This document shows positions 24,971-34,026 of a stretch of 64,000 bases of DNA, in pieces. A program made the position numbers and the translations under genes. The stretch covers positions 744,001 through 808,000 of the forward strand of contig NZ_AP019711.1 of assembly GCF_010537335.1 (NCBI RefSeq), given 5' to 3'. The stretch is from Amedibacterium intestinale (GTDB lineage Bacteria; Bacillota_I; Bacilli_A; Erysipelotrichales; Erysipelotrichaceae). The notes under the pieces are model-generated. The model worked only from the letters and a program-made list of their open reading frames with translations, searched no databases and was not told the origin of the DNA. Positions within the stretch are counted from its first letter, which is position 1. Each line of letters opens with the position of its first letter.

Positions 24971-27046
24971 TTATCTTTCCTTTATAATATTTTTACTGGA
25001 AACATAAGTGATGATAAAATAACCTCCATAAATGATCACTAAAAAGATTACCGTTAAAGTGACAGAATTTAACATTTGTTCACTTCCCATCGCCAATAAT
25101 ATCTGGTTACAAAACAGAATCCCAAATATTGAATGAATTAACGCAAGCACCAGTGGAAACAGGAAGAAAATAGCAATCTGTCGAAACAAAGATTTATTCA
25201 TCATGCGCTCATCTGCCCCAAGTTTTCGAATCATGTTATACCGTTCTTTATTATCTGTAGATTCGGATAATTCTTTTAACGCCAGTATAGCAGCACTGGA
25301 AATCAAGAAAATAATACCTAAATATAAACCAATAAAAGTAACCATGGCGCCAAGTCCAACACTTGCTTCATAAATGGAAAGTTTTGTTGTTATATCTAAA
25401 ATTGTGTTTTCAGCGTATGGTTTGCTGCTTAATCCAAGCAACGTTTGTTCTATATCCTTTTTTGCATCTTTTGAGGTTGCGTTATAATTTGCCACCAGTA
25501 CATTTTCTTCAATCATAGTATCCTTCACTGCCTGATCCGGTACAACAAATACTCCCATATTGACATGACTTGCATTCATATACAGAAATCCATTTTTACA
25601 TTCTTTATATTTTGGATGATACGTCTTTCCAGACAAGTGAATTGGTGTATCCATTTTTAATCCATCATTTCGAATACTTACCCACTGATCAAAATCTGCA
25701 ACAACAGCATACTCATCATCACGTAAACTTAACGGCTCCAAGCCATAATATTTTGCCAGTTCATTATAATCGCTTAATTTAACAATTGTCTCCGTAGCAT
25801 TTGTATTCAAAAGCGGAAATGCTTGTTTTACTTTTGGAAGACTGTCTCCAAGTGTATCACTGATAGTTAACTCATTTGTCGCATACACATAAAAATCCAT
25901 TACATCTTTAAAATATTTATCCGTATCAAACTCTAGTCTTTTTAAGCTTTCTTTCATTGGCAGCAAAGAATCTTTCCTTACTTCTTCTGTCATTTTATGC
26001 AGATTGCCATGGCTGTCACGATAATCTTCGTTTATATTCATAGGCTTTATAAGCTGAACATCTGCAGGCGCAAGAGACTTCAAATTCTCTGTCATTGAAT
26101 TTTTAATGGATAAAGAACTGGATAATACACAGATTGTTACAAACAGCATCAGACAAATCAATGTCATAGAGAAAACAGTCGTATTCACTTTGCTGCTCAC
26201 CTGTCGAAGTGTAAAACTATTTAATCCTTTGTAGTAGAACCTTTTTCGCCCCATTGCAATTTTTAAAATAAAGCCAGACATAGACCAGAAAATTAAAAAT
26301 GTCGAAACACAGCCAAGGATAATGGGAATAAAAATATCGGTTGCCATCTGCATGTTTTCTAAACCGCCACTTACCAGATAATATGCATACGCCAGCATAC
26401 AAACTGCCACAACAAATACAAAAACGCAAAGCCATGGATTTTTCATTTTGATCTGTTCTGATTTTTTTGAAAAAGACAGTAAATCAATCAGTTTGCATTT
26501 GTTTACACTAAACGTATTGAAAATCATGACCAGAATGTACATAACTCCAAAATACAACAATGTCTTTATAAACGCACTGCTGGAAAAGACAAATTCAAAT
26601 TTTGTCATATCTGCTTCAAACATATTGGAAACCAAAACGCTCATTAACTGGGATAAACAAACACCAATCCCTAATCCTACAGCCAAAGATACAAATCCAA
26701 TGCATAATGTTTCAAAAAACAAAATAAGGGAAATTTTACGCTTGCTCATCCCAAGCACAAGATAAATTCCAAATTCGGCATTTCTTCGTTTCATTAAAAA
26801 CCGATTTGCATAAATGATCAAAAATCCTAAGATGAAAGATACAAACACACTGACACCAGACAGCATTTGATTCATTACATCAATGATTTCATATGTTGAT
26901 TTTGACACGTTCATCAAAACTGTCTGTGTTTCAATCGCATTAAAAATATAAAATATCGCAACACCTAAAATAAGAGTAAAGAAATAGATGGTGTAATCCT
27001 TGATACTCTTTTTAATGTTTTTTAAAGAAAGTTTAAAGAGCGTCAT
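24971..27046 (-). CDS. BceB-type ABC permease (peptide antibiotic resistance)
   Basis: A 691-residue permease with the BceB plan: an N-terminal pair of helices, a FtsX-like core, further helices to about 330, a large extracellular domain (about 335-575) between helices 7 and 8, and FtsX-like helices at the C-terminus. RRNAEFGIYLVLGMSKRKI (about 88-106) is the ATPase-coupling region. BceAB transporters remove cell-wall-targeting peptides such as bacitracin or lantibiotics from their lipid target and signal to a BceS kinase. The gene overlaps the ATPase gene by 14 nt, and the kinase and regulator lie just upstream. Confidence 0.9.
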   Translation of the reverse strand: MTLFKLSLKNIKKSIKDYTIYFFTLILGVAIFYIFNAIETQTVLMNVSKSTYEIIDVMNQMLSGVSVFVSFILGFLIIYANRFLMKRRNAEFGIYLVLGMSKRKISLILFFETLCIGFVSLAVGLGIGVCLSQLMSVLVSNMFEADMTKFEFVFSSSAFIKTLLYFGVMYILVMIFNTFSVNKCKLIDLLSFSKKSEQIKMKNPWLCVFVFVVAVCMLAYAYYLVSGGLENMQMATDIFIPIILGCVSTFLIFWSMSGFILKIAMGRKRFYYKGLNSFTLRQVSSKVNTTVFSMTLICLMLFVTICVLSSSLSIKNSMTENLKSLAPADVQLIKPMNINEDYRDSHGNLHKMTEEVRKDSLLPMKESLKRLEFDTDKYFKDVMDFYVYATNELTISDTLGDSLPKVKQAFPLLNTNATETIVKLSDYNELAKYYGLEPLSLRDDEYAVVADFDQWVSIRNDGLKMDTPIHLSGKTYHPKYKECKNGFLYMNASHVNMGVFVVPDQAVKDTMIEENVLVANYNATSKDAKKDIEQTLLGLSSKPYAENTILDITTKLSIYEASVGLGAMVTFIGLYLGIIFLISSAAILALKELSESTDNKERYNMIRKLGADERMMNKSLFRQIAIFFLFPLVLALIHSIFGILFCNQILLAMGSEQMLNSVTLTVIFLVIIYGGYFIITYVSSKNIIKER

Positions 27047-27800
27047 TTAAATCTCCACCTAACAATGTTACTACATCAATGATCTTATCAAAAAATTTCT
27101 TTCTGGAATCCATACCTTTATGAATTTCATCAAAAATCTTACCATCCTTGATAAAAATCACACGATGTGCATAACTTGCGCTAAAAGCATCATGAGTAAC
27201 CATAAGAATCGTTGCATCCAGCTCTTCATTTAAATACTGAAAACGATCCAGCAGCATCTTAGAGGACTTGGAATCTAATGCACCCGTTGGCTCATCCGCT
27301 AAAATCAGTTTAGGATTGGTAATGATAGCTCTGGCACAAGCAACCCTTTGTTTTTGTCCTCCACTCATCTGATAAGGATACTTTTGCAAGACATCCTCAA
27401 TATCTAACTGTGTTGACACAATCTTTATTCTTTCCTCAATTTCCTTCGCTTTCACATTTTGAATAGAAAGCGCCAAGGCAATATTTTCATATGCGGTTAA
27501 CGTATCCAAAAGGTTAAAATCCTGAAAAATAAATCCTAGTTCTTCTCTTCGAAATTTATTCAGTTTATTCCCTTTTAACTTTGTGATGTCCTCCTGTGCA
27601 ACATAAATATGCCCAGAAGTTACTTTATCAATGGTAGAAATACAATTTAATAAGGTTGTTTTCCCAGATCCAGAAGCCCCCATGATCGCAACGAATTCTT
27701 TCTTTTCTACATCAAAGGAAATCGTATCAAGTGCTTTTGTAAGACTTGTCTTATTTCCATAATACTTCTCTACTTTATCAATTTTTAAAACTTGTTCCAT
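27033..27800 (-). CDS. BceA-type ABC ATPase
   Basis: A 255-residue MacB/LolD-class ATPase: Walker A GASGSGKTT (about 40-48), Q-loop in FIFQDFNLLD, signature MSGGQKQR, Walker B LILADEPTGALD and switch His in MVTHD. It partners with the adjacent large permease. The order regulator, kinase, ATPase, permease is the conserved BceRSAB module. Confidence 0.92.
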   Translation of the reverse strand: MEQVLKIDKVEKYYGNKTSLTKALDTISFDVEKKEFVAIMGASGSGKTTLLNCISTIDKVTSGHIYVAQEDITKLKGNKLNKFRREELGFIFQDFNLLDTLTAYENIALALSIQNVKAKEIEERIKIVSTQLDIEDVLQKYPYQMSGGQKQRVACARAIITNPKLILADEPTGALDSKSSKMLLDRFQYLNEELDATILMVTHDAFSASYAHRVIFIKDGKIFDEIHKGMDSRKKFFDKIIDVVTLLGGDLNDAL

Positions 27801-27890
27801 AATATTCCTCCTTATTCACTTATGATTTTAGATGAAATATTACTTTTTGTCGTTTGCAGGATATTACAATAAGGTTACAAAGTTGAAAGG

Positions 27891-28910
27891 TTACTTTACA
27901 ACATCATAAAACTTATTTTTTATAAAAGTAAGTTTCACTCTTGTATATTCATTTTGTACAGATTCAATTTCTATTGTATGTCCTAACTTTGTACATAAAC
28001 TTTTCGCAATAAAAAGTCCCATTCCTGTGGCATACTTTTGTTTTCTTCCATTAGACCCGGTAAAAGACTTGTCAAAAACGTTTTTAATATCTGATGCTGG
28101 AATTCCAATCCCGTTATCTTCCACAACAATTATCGTTTTATCTGTGTAATCTTTTCCTGAAATCTTAATATAGGGGTCTTGTTTTTCTTTTGTATACTTT
28201 ATACTGTTTCCAATGATTTGATCAAAGATAAAAGACAGCCACTTTGAATCTGTTAAGACCTTGTAATTTACATTTTCTACAATAAAATCAATATTATTTT
28301 CTAAAAGATAATCTTTGTTTTTTAATGCGATTCCTTTAATGATATCTTCCAGGTTATGACTGGTGATTAAATAATCTTTTTCTGCGTTCTCCCCGCGCGC
28401 ATAATATAAAATCTGTTCTACATAGCTTTCTATCTTTTTCATTTGGATAAGCGCTTTTTTGTCATATACATCTTTATGATTGTGTGCCATTAAAATTAAA
28501 CTTGCGATAGGCAGTTTAATTTCATGAATCCACATCTCGATATATTCTTTAAACTCTTTTACCTGCAATTCATAATTTTTTACATTTTCATTCATAGATT
28601 TATCGATTTCATATAAAGCATTACAAAATAGTTTTCCATCCAAAAAAGATGGCTTTTGAATAGTTTCTAACACAAGATAGCTTTTATCCAGACGCTGAAT
28701 ATTGAAAAACAGCTCGTCATAGAAATGTTTTCTTTTGTAATATGAGAATAAAAATACGATGCTATAGCAAACAAACAAAATGACCAGTAACAAAATATTT
28801 AGTGTATAGGGTGTTTTAAACGCGATCAGAATACATACTATCAAAAAGCAGGAAAATAGAAACAATACCAAAGAGAACATCTGATCTTTTACATAATCAA
28901 AAAATCTCAT
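27891..28910 (-). CDS. BceS-type intramembrane-sensing histidine kinase
   Basis: A 339-residue kinase with two N-terminal helices joined by a very short loop (about 9-58), so it has no sensing domain of its own; such kinases read the state of their BceAB transporter. The phospho-accepting His lies in EMWIHEIKLPIASL. The ATPase domain shows an N-box region near FIFDQIIGNSIKYT, VVEDNGIGIP (G1) and GNGRK-to-GMGLFIAKSL (G2). Its start overlaps the stop of the regulator gene by 4 nt. Confidence 0.92.
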   Translation of the reverse strand: MRFFDYVKDQMFSLVLFLFSCFLIVCILIAFKTPYTLNILLLVILFVCYSIVFLFSYYKRKHFYDELFFNIQRLDKSYLVLETIQKPSFLDGKLFCNALYEIDKSMNENVKNYELQVKEFKEYIEMWIHEIKLPIASLILMAHNHKDVYDKKALIQMKKIESYVEQILYYARGENAEKDYLITSHNLEDIIKGIALKNKDYLLENNIDFIVENVNYKVLTDSKWLSFIFDQIIGNSIKYTKEKQDPYIKISGKDYTDKTIIVVEDNGIGIPASDIKNVFDKSFTGSNGRKQKYATGMGLFIAKSLCTKLGHTIEIESVQNEYTRVKLTFIKNKFYDVVK

Positions 28911-29569
28911 AATAATATATACCCATATCCTTTTCTTGTTTCAATCGCATCTTCACACCCGATATCTCGAAGTTTATTTCTTAATCGACTGATATTTACT
29001 GTTAAGGCATTGTCATTAATAAATTCATTGCTGTTCCACAAAAGCGTCATCAAATCATCTCTTGTAACCATCTGATTTTGATGATTTACTAAATAGGAAA
29101 AAATCAGCATTTCATTTTTGGTTAATAAAATTTGTTTCTTTTCTTTTTCGATGATTCCTTTTTGAATGTGTATCTGCATATCCCTGTATGTCAGGGTATC
29201 GCTCACTTGATGAAGACGTTTAAAGATAGCGTTGATTCTTAAAAGAAGAATCGTAGGATTATAGGGTTTTGTAACATAATCGTCTGCACCGTAACTCATG
29301 GAAAGCACTTCATCAACTTCACTGTTGCTGCTGGTGACCATGATGATAGGAACATTGCTTTCTTTTCTTATGTTTTGCAACAGCAATTGTCCATTGATAC
29401 AAGGAATATGAATATCTAACAAGATTAAATCTGCCTGTGCTGACAAGCATTCTTTTAAGGCATGTTCAAAATCTTTTAATATCATTGCTTCATATCCTGC
29501 ATTCGCAAGCAAAACACTTAATTCTTTGCATATAGACTCATCATCTTCAATTATTAGTATTTTTTTCAA
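28907..29569 (-). CDS. BceR-type response regulator (OmpR family)
   Basis: A 220-residue regulator: receiver domain with acidic pocket IIEDDES, phospho-Asp in LILLDIHIP, Thr in MVTSS and Lys in YVTKPY, then an OmpR winged helix with TRDDLMTLLW and NALTVNISRLRNKL. It should activate the transporter genes 1.1 kb downstream upon antibiotic contact. Confidence 0.93.
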   Translation of the reverse strand: MKKILIIEDDESICKELSVLLANAGYEAMILKDFEHALKECLSAQADLILLDIHIPCINGQLLLQNIRKESNVPIIMVTSSNSEVDEVLSMSYGADDYVTKPYNPTILLLRINAIFKRLHQVSDTLTYRDMQIHIQKGIIEKEKKQILLTKNEMLIFSYLVNHQNQMVTRDDLMTLLWNSNEFINDNALTVNISRLRNKLRDIGCEDAIETRKGYGYILL

Positions 29570-29635
29570 AACAATCCCTCCCTAAGCATTTACCCTATTA
29601 TACTATCTAAGGTAACATACGACAAACATTATAAA

Positions 29636-29668
29636 AATACAGAAGCACGAAACTCCTGTATCTTTTTG
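29636..29668 (-). terminator. Terminator of the XRE gene
   Basis: Minus-strand ATACAGGAG and CTTCTGTAT pair with one mismatch around a 7-nt loop and are followed by Ts. Confidence 0.7.
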
Positions 29669-29680
29669 TAAATCTTATTT

Positions 29681-29893
29681 CTACTCTTCAAAATAAAATA
29701 AATCTTCAAACTTTTTATCTAAAGCTATGCAAAGAATCAAAGCCAGTTTTGCAGTTGGATTAAATTGTCCTGTTTCAATAGAACTAATCGTATTTCTAGA
29801 AACTCCTACCATCTCTGCCAAGGCGCTCTGCGATAAGCCTTTTTCTGTCCTTGTTTCTTTTAGTTTATTTTTTAATATTAACGAATTGTCCAT
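29681..29893 (-). CDS. Small XRE-type regulator
   Basis: A 70-residue helix-turn-helix protein of the YozG/Cro-like class: LSQSALAEMVGVSRNTISSIE spans the HTH and the ending KKFEDLFYFEE is typical of this compact family. It is the last gene of a three-gene cluster with two small membrane proteins, a layout common in Bacillota where the regulator controls the membrane-protein genes. Confidence 0.88.
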   Translation of the reverse strand: MDNSLILKNKLKETRTEKGLSQSALAEMVGVSRNTISSIETGQFNPTAKLALILCIALDKKFEDLFYFEE

Positions 29894-29926
29894 GAAAGAA
29901 AATCACCTCAAATACTGCAATTTTTA

Positions 29927-30271
29927 TTATAAGCCAAAAACTCTGCCCATTCCAGCAAGAAAACCAATTGCCCAAAATATTGAAAATGCAAGATATCTTT
30001 TCTTTCGTAAAAAATAATATTTGCTTATACATTCAACAAATAGACTAAGTATCATGGATAAAAAACAAAAATCTCGAAATTGTATCTGCATTCCAAAAAT
30101 ATCAACAACACCTTTTACTGCATCGAATTCAGTTAAAATGGCAAATACAAGTAAAATTATAGAAATAGTATAATATCCATAACCCTCGGATTTTGATTTA
30201 TTGCTTCTTTGCAGTTCATCACCTTTTTTATTTTCTTCTCTGCTTCTTAATAATACATCTTCTTTCTTCAT
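29927..30271 (-). CDS. Small membrane protein (DUF6442-like)
   Basis: A 114-residue protein. A charged head MKKEDVLLRSREENKKGDE is followed by three or four hydrophobic segments (about 34-52, 60-80, 90-112). The KK/R-ED-xLxxSRxENKxGDE start is seen in DUF6442 proteins beside XRE regulators. Function unknown. Confidence 0.7.
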   Translation of the reverse strand: MKKEDVLLRSREENKKGDELQRSNKSKSEGYGYYTISIILLVFAILTEFDAVKGVVDIFGMQIQFRDFCFLSMILSLFVECISKYYFLRKKRYLAFSIFWAIGFLAGMGRVFGL

Positions 30272-30286
30272 AGATAATCCCTCCTG

Positions 30287-30610
30287 CTAAGATGAAATAT
30301 AATTGAAAATTTTAACTAAAGTTGGAAAGCAAAACAACATGAAACCAATGAAGGCAATCAGCAAATACCCCTTCTCCCTTTTTATAAGAAAGAAATAGAA
30401 AGGCATCCCGACAAATAACAGAAAGTTTGCGGCAACAATTAAAACATTCGATTGTAAAGATAAACCTATAGAATTAAGATAAACAGCAATACCTACTATG
30501 AAAATGCCAAAAACACAGCCCATAAAAATAAAATAACGATTTTTGATACGATTCTCAAATTCATTATCTTTGTTTTTTCTTGCTCGTCGTAAAATTTCCT
30601 CTCTTTTCAT
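30287..30610 (-). CDS. Small membrane protein, relative of the preceding gene
   Basis: 107 residues, MKREEILRRARKNKDNEFE head then three hydrophobic segments. The head resembles that of the neighbouring small membrane protein, suggesting an old duplication. The Met used follows GAGGTG at a good distance; two upstream in-frame Mets overlap that site. Function unknown. Confidence 0.68.
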   Translation of the reverse strand: MKREEILRRARKNKDNEFENRIKNRYFIFMGCVFGIFIVGIAVYLNSIGLSLQSNVLIVAANFLLFVGMPFYFFLIKREKGYLLIAFIGFMLFCFPTLVKIFNYISS

Positions 30611-30724
30611 AACCATCACCTCTGCCAAGTTATCTTTACACTTATACTATATCATTGCATAGTTTTCTTGTCAATAAATGAACAAAATTATGGCTGGTTA
30701 AAATTATATAAGCTCACAATTACC

Positions 30725-30732
30725 ATAAAATT
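30725..30732. repeat. Target duplication, left copy (IS66)
   Basis: ATAAAATT, identical to 33934-33941. IS66-family elements make 8-bp duplications. Confidence 0.88.
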
Positions 30733-31023
30733 GTTACTATTCACAGCTTAAATAAAATTTTTATAGGGTTTTCCACAATGTAACATTTCAATCGACTTCA
30801 TAACAGCTGTTTTAAGAGAGCTTTTCTGTTATGTGGTCTTTTTATATTCCTTTAATCGATTCCTTGAAAGCGTGCTTTTCATCTTTGCTTCTATGCCTTT
30901 TTTCTTGTCGGCCTCCCTTCTTTTTTTCTTATACAACGTCAAAGTTTTCCACATATCTTTCCCTGCTTTTTCCCCTATTGACTTATCTGATTTTTATGGT
31001 TTACTTAAGCTAGAGGGATTTAT

Positions 31024-32412
31024 ATGAAAGATGATTTTTATTCACTTTACTGTGAAGCTGTCGAGGAAAATGAAAGGCTGAAAAAAGAAAACAAGAGTTT
31101 AAAGATCCAGGTCGTTTCTCTTACCAGAAGGGTCCGATATCTTGAAGACAACCAGGATCAGATCATTGAATCCAAGGTTAATAAAGCAGTTGATAAAATT
31201 ACCGCTGCTTTTGAAGATAAAGTTTTTTCCCTTGAAAAACAGGTATGCAGTTTAAAATCCATCTTAAACAATGATGGTACGAATTCCGGCATTCCTACTT
31301 CCAAGACACCTATACAAAAACAGAAACGTATTCCTAATTTCCGCGCTCCTTCCGATAAGAAAAAGGGAGGACAGCCAAATCATAAGAAACATAAACTGGA
31401 AAGATTTGATGATTCGGAAATAACAGATACCGTTGATCATGCAGTAGATGTATGTCCTGAATGCGGTGCTGTCATGGAACACAGAGGAAATATGCGTACG
31501 AAGGATGAATTGGATTTTCAGATCATCGTGAAAAAGATACGTCATCGTTTCATCAACAGCTTCTGTCCTGCCTGCGGATATGAATCAAAGGCAGAGATAC
31601 CGAATCATCTAAAGGAAGAAAATCAGTATGGAAGAGGAGTACAGGCCACAGCGCTTTCGCTGTTGAATGAAGGCTGTGTATCCATGAAGAGGACACAGGA
31701 GTTCATTACAGGTATTAGCCATGGAGAAATAGAAACAAGCGCAGGATATATAGCGAAGCTGCAGAAACGATTGTATGAACAGCTGGAAAGATTTGATGAG
31801 GAGCTGAAGAAAGAAATCATAAAACTGGATATCGTACACTGGGATGATACAGTTATCATGATAAATAAGAACAGAGGATGTCTGCGCTTCTATGGGAATG
31901 ACAAACTTGCATATTACGCTTCACACGAGAAAAAGGATAAAGCAGGTTTGGATGAAGACAGGATACTGAACAGTTTGGATGCAGAAAAGAAAGTCGTACA
32001 TGACCATAATATCGTCAACTATAATGAAGAATATGAATTTATGAATGTGGAGTGTTGTGTGCACCTGCTGCGAGACCTGAAAAAGGTGGTAGACAATCTT
32101 GGACATGAATGGCCGAAAAAGATGATCAACTTGTTACTGGAGGAAAATACAAAGCGAAATGAAGGGGAAGCAGTATTTCCAGAATATGTAGGAATGATAT
32201 ACGATGAATGCGTGATAGAAGGAATCATGGAAAATGATAGTGATGAAGATAAGTTCTATGCAAAGGAAGAAAAAGCATTATTGAAGAGGCTGGAGAAATA
32301 CAAAGAGAACTATCTGATGTGGACATATAATGAGGATATCCCATTCAGTAACAATGTAAGTGAAAGAAGCTTGCGGTCAACTAAAACGAAGATGAAGGTA
32401 TCAGGACAATTT
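31024..32412 (+). pseudogene. IS66 transposase (TnpC), N-terminal part, interrupted
   Basis: About 463 residues of a TnpC: N-terminal leucine-zipper coil (about 10-90), linker with KKGGQPNHKKHKL, zinc finger CPECG...CPACGYE, and the DDE core with HWDDT as first Asp and CCVHLLRDL region. The VSERSLR stretch contains the catalytic Glu. The frame reaches VSGQF and then enters the IS3 element; read-through ends at 32616 in foreign sequence. Joining VSGQF to QNIQNARYYARIKSY at 33729 restores the C-terminus exactly in frame, so only the insertion inactivates it. Confidence 0.9.
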
Positions 32413-32439
32413 GGTACTATGTCAAGAATTCGGACACAT

Positions 32440-33306
32440 TTAATTGATACATTTTTTATTTTTAAAACTTCGTTCGTAATTGTTAGGAGATTCATAGTCA
32501 CAATGACTGTGAATCCTAACTGTATTGTAAAATGTTTCGATATATTCAAATACCATTTGGTATGCCATTTGATAATCAATGATCTTTTTTCTATTCAGCC
32601 ACTCTCTTTTAATTAGAGAATGAAACGATTCTATGCATGCATTGTCCCATGGATTTCCCTTTGCTGAATAGCTGCGCTTCATTCCTGCCGTCAATTCCTG
32701 ATACCATTTTGAAACGAACTGCACTCCTCTGTCACTGTGGATGACAACTGGTTTTTCCATATTTCTTCTTTCTTTTGCTTTTTCCAAACACTCTAACACA
32801 TCTTTTACTTCCATCGTCCTGCTCAGTTTCCAGCTTATGATCTTACGCGAATACAGATCCATGATACTTGTCAAATAGACAAAACCTTCTTCCTGCGTCC
32901 ATATATATGTGATATCAGTACACCATGCTGCATTTGGTTCATCTGGTTGAAAATCTCTTTTTAGTATATTGGCCAGAGTCGTTGAATAATCACAGTCTCT
33001 CGTCGTTTTTGTTCGATGCTTGATATATTGGGCTTTAATGCCGTTTTCGCGCATATATTTTCCTACTGTACGCTCTGAAATCACTTCTCCCTGTTTTCTT
33101 AATTCACGAGTGATTTTAGGTGCACCATAATTTTCATATGACTTTTTATGGACTTCTTTTATCTTTTCTATAACACGTTCCTTTCGTTTTGCAGTTTTGC
33201 TTTTATCTCGTCTTTTCCAGTCATAATATCCAGATTTTGAAATGCCTAATTTTTCAAGCACACCGGAAACAGAAAATTCTCTTTGCTTTTCTGCGGCATC
33301 TTCCAC
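32440..33306 (-). CDS. IS3-family transposase OrfB (DDE integrase domain)
   Basis: About 288 residues: helical IS3 OrfB N-terminus (SKSGYYDWKRRDKSK, then KITRELRKQGEVISERTVGKYM), then the rve core with catalytic Asp in WCTDITYI, Asp in VIHSDRGVQF and Glu in NACIESFHSLIK. Its frame is open upstream into OrfA. A -1 shift at the A6G run (33358-33352) would give the active OrfAB fusion; the GTG at 33306 is only a nominal start. Confidence 0.9.
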   Translation of the reverse strand: MEDAAEKQREFSVSGVLEKLGISKSGYYDWKRRDKSKTAKRKERVIEKIKEVHKKSYENYGAPKITRELRKQGEVISERTVGKYMRENGIKAQYIKHRTKTTRDCDYSTTLANILKRDFQPDEPNAAWCTDITYIWTQEEGFVYLTSIMDLYSRKIISWKLSRTMEVKDVLECLEKAKERRNMEKPVVIHSDRGVQFVSKWYQELTAGMKRSYSAKGNPWDNACIESFHSLIKREWLNRKKIIDYQMAYQMVFEYIETFYNTVRIHSHCDYESPNNYERSFKNKKCIN

Positions 33307-33326
33307 TTGTTCATATACAGCAGAGG

Positions 33327-33626
33327 TTAATCTCCCAGTATGCCTATTGCCTTTTTTAAGATTTCAAGGGCATCCTTCGTATCACGCAATTCACGTCTCA
33401 GGCGTGCAATTTCCTTAGCTTCATCAGATTCGAAATTACCCGTTCCTCTCATTTCTACAGAACCGTTTTCTGATTTTTTTGATTCGCTTATCCATCTGGA
33501 TAAGGTGCTTCTTCCTACTCCTAAGTTTGCAGCACATTCTTTCATAGTAAGGTTTGTATGTTGTTGTACATATCGTACAGCGTTGCTTCTAAAATCGTTA
33601 TCAAATACTGGTTTCTTTTTTGCCAT
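33327..33626 (-). CDS. IS3-family transposase OrfA
   Basis: 99 residues: HTH of the IS3 OrfA type (MKECAANLGVGRSTLSRWI) then a leucine-zipper coil (EIARLRRELRDTKDALEILKK) for multimerisation. The slippery sequence AAAAAAG lies over ILKKA near the 3' end; slipping back one base continues through GNRHTGRLTSAVYEQ into OrfB without a stop. Confidence 0.9.
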   Translation of the reverse strand: MAKKKPVFDNDFRSNAVRYVQQHTNLTMKECAANLGVGRSTLSRWISESKKSENGSVEMRGTGNFESDEAKEIARLRRELRDTKDALEILKKAIGILGD

Positions 33627-33722
33627 TTTTTACTCCTTATGTTACTTCTTTTACATGTATTATAATTGTATCAAAAACATGCATGTTTCTCTATTAGGAC
33701 TGTCCAGTTTTTATTCTAACAT

Positions 33723-33884
33723 CAATTTCAAAACATACAGAATGCAAGATACTATGCACGGATAAAAAGTTATATAGAAACAGGAAAAAGACATGGGATG
33801 AATTCAATAAAGCTTATCGAGGGAGCGTTAAAAGGAGAATATATAACAATAGGACAAATGAAAGAGCACGATAACCTGTACTAG
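33723..33884 (+). pseudogene. IS66 transposase, C-terminal fragment
   Basis: Continuation of the TnpC frame after the IS3 insertion: QNIQNARYYARIKSYIETGK, RHGMNSIKLIEGALKGEY and the end MKEHDNLY. The IKSYIET motif is typical of IS66 C-termini. Confidence 0.88.
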
Positions 33885-33898
33885 TTTTCGTGCTTTTT
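33861..33898 (+). terminator. Hairpin at the end of the IS66 transposase gene
   Basis: GAGCACG (33863-33869 region) pairs with CGTGCTTTTT across the stop codon, giving a terminator-like stem within the element. Confidence 0.5.
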
Positions 33899-33933
33899 CA
33901 AGTATCTTTTTTATTTAAGCTGTGAACAGTAAC

Positions 33934-33941
33934 ATAAAATT
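33934..33941. repeat. Target duplication, right copy (IS66)
   Basis: ATAAAATT, matching 30725-30732. Confidence 0.88.
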
Positions 33942-34026
33942 CACATTTTTAAACAATAATTTCCGTTTTATGTAGAATTTTTCATTTTATTTATGGTATT
34001 ATTACAGGGTATATTAGGAGGTTAAT

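Larger units (their letters stand above)
32407..33728 (-). mobile_element. IS3-family element inserted in the IS66 transposase gene
   Basis: About 1.31 kb bounded by direct repeats CAATTT (32407-32412 and 33723-33728). Ends are related: TGTCAAGAATTCGGACA reading in from the left and TGTTAGAATAAAAACTGGACA from the right. It encodes OrfA and OrfB with a programmed frameshift site between them. IS3 elements usually duplicate 3-5 bp, so one or two bases of the CAATTT match may be chance. The genes appear intact. Confidence 0.88.
30733..33933 (+). mobile_element. IS66-family element, tnpC-only type, disrupted
   Basis: Terminal inverted repeats GTTACTATTCACAGCTTAAA (30733-30752) and its complement ending at 33933 (one mismatch, about 25 bp in total) are flanked by 8-bp duplications ATAAAATT. 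Inside is a single transposase gene, with no tnpA or tnpB, as in the ISBst12 group. A nested IS3-family element splits that gene. The 290 bp between the left end and the gene hold no convincing ORF. Confidence 0.92.

Noticed and set aside
24971-29569. Lantibiotic biosynthesis cluster
   Set aside because: Only the BceRSAB resistance/sensing set is present; no precursor peptide or modification enzyme was seen nearby.
30831-31027. Two overlapping plus-strand ORFs of 60-64 codons between the IS66 left end and its transposase
   Set aside because: Both are low-complexity Phe/Leu/Ser strings in T-rich DNA, lack a ribosome site and do not resemble TnpA or TnpB.
32413-32616. C-terminal part of the long IS66 transposase ORF
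   Set aside because: This part is read out of the IS3 element; the true C-terminus lies at 33729-33884.
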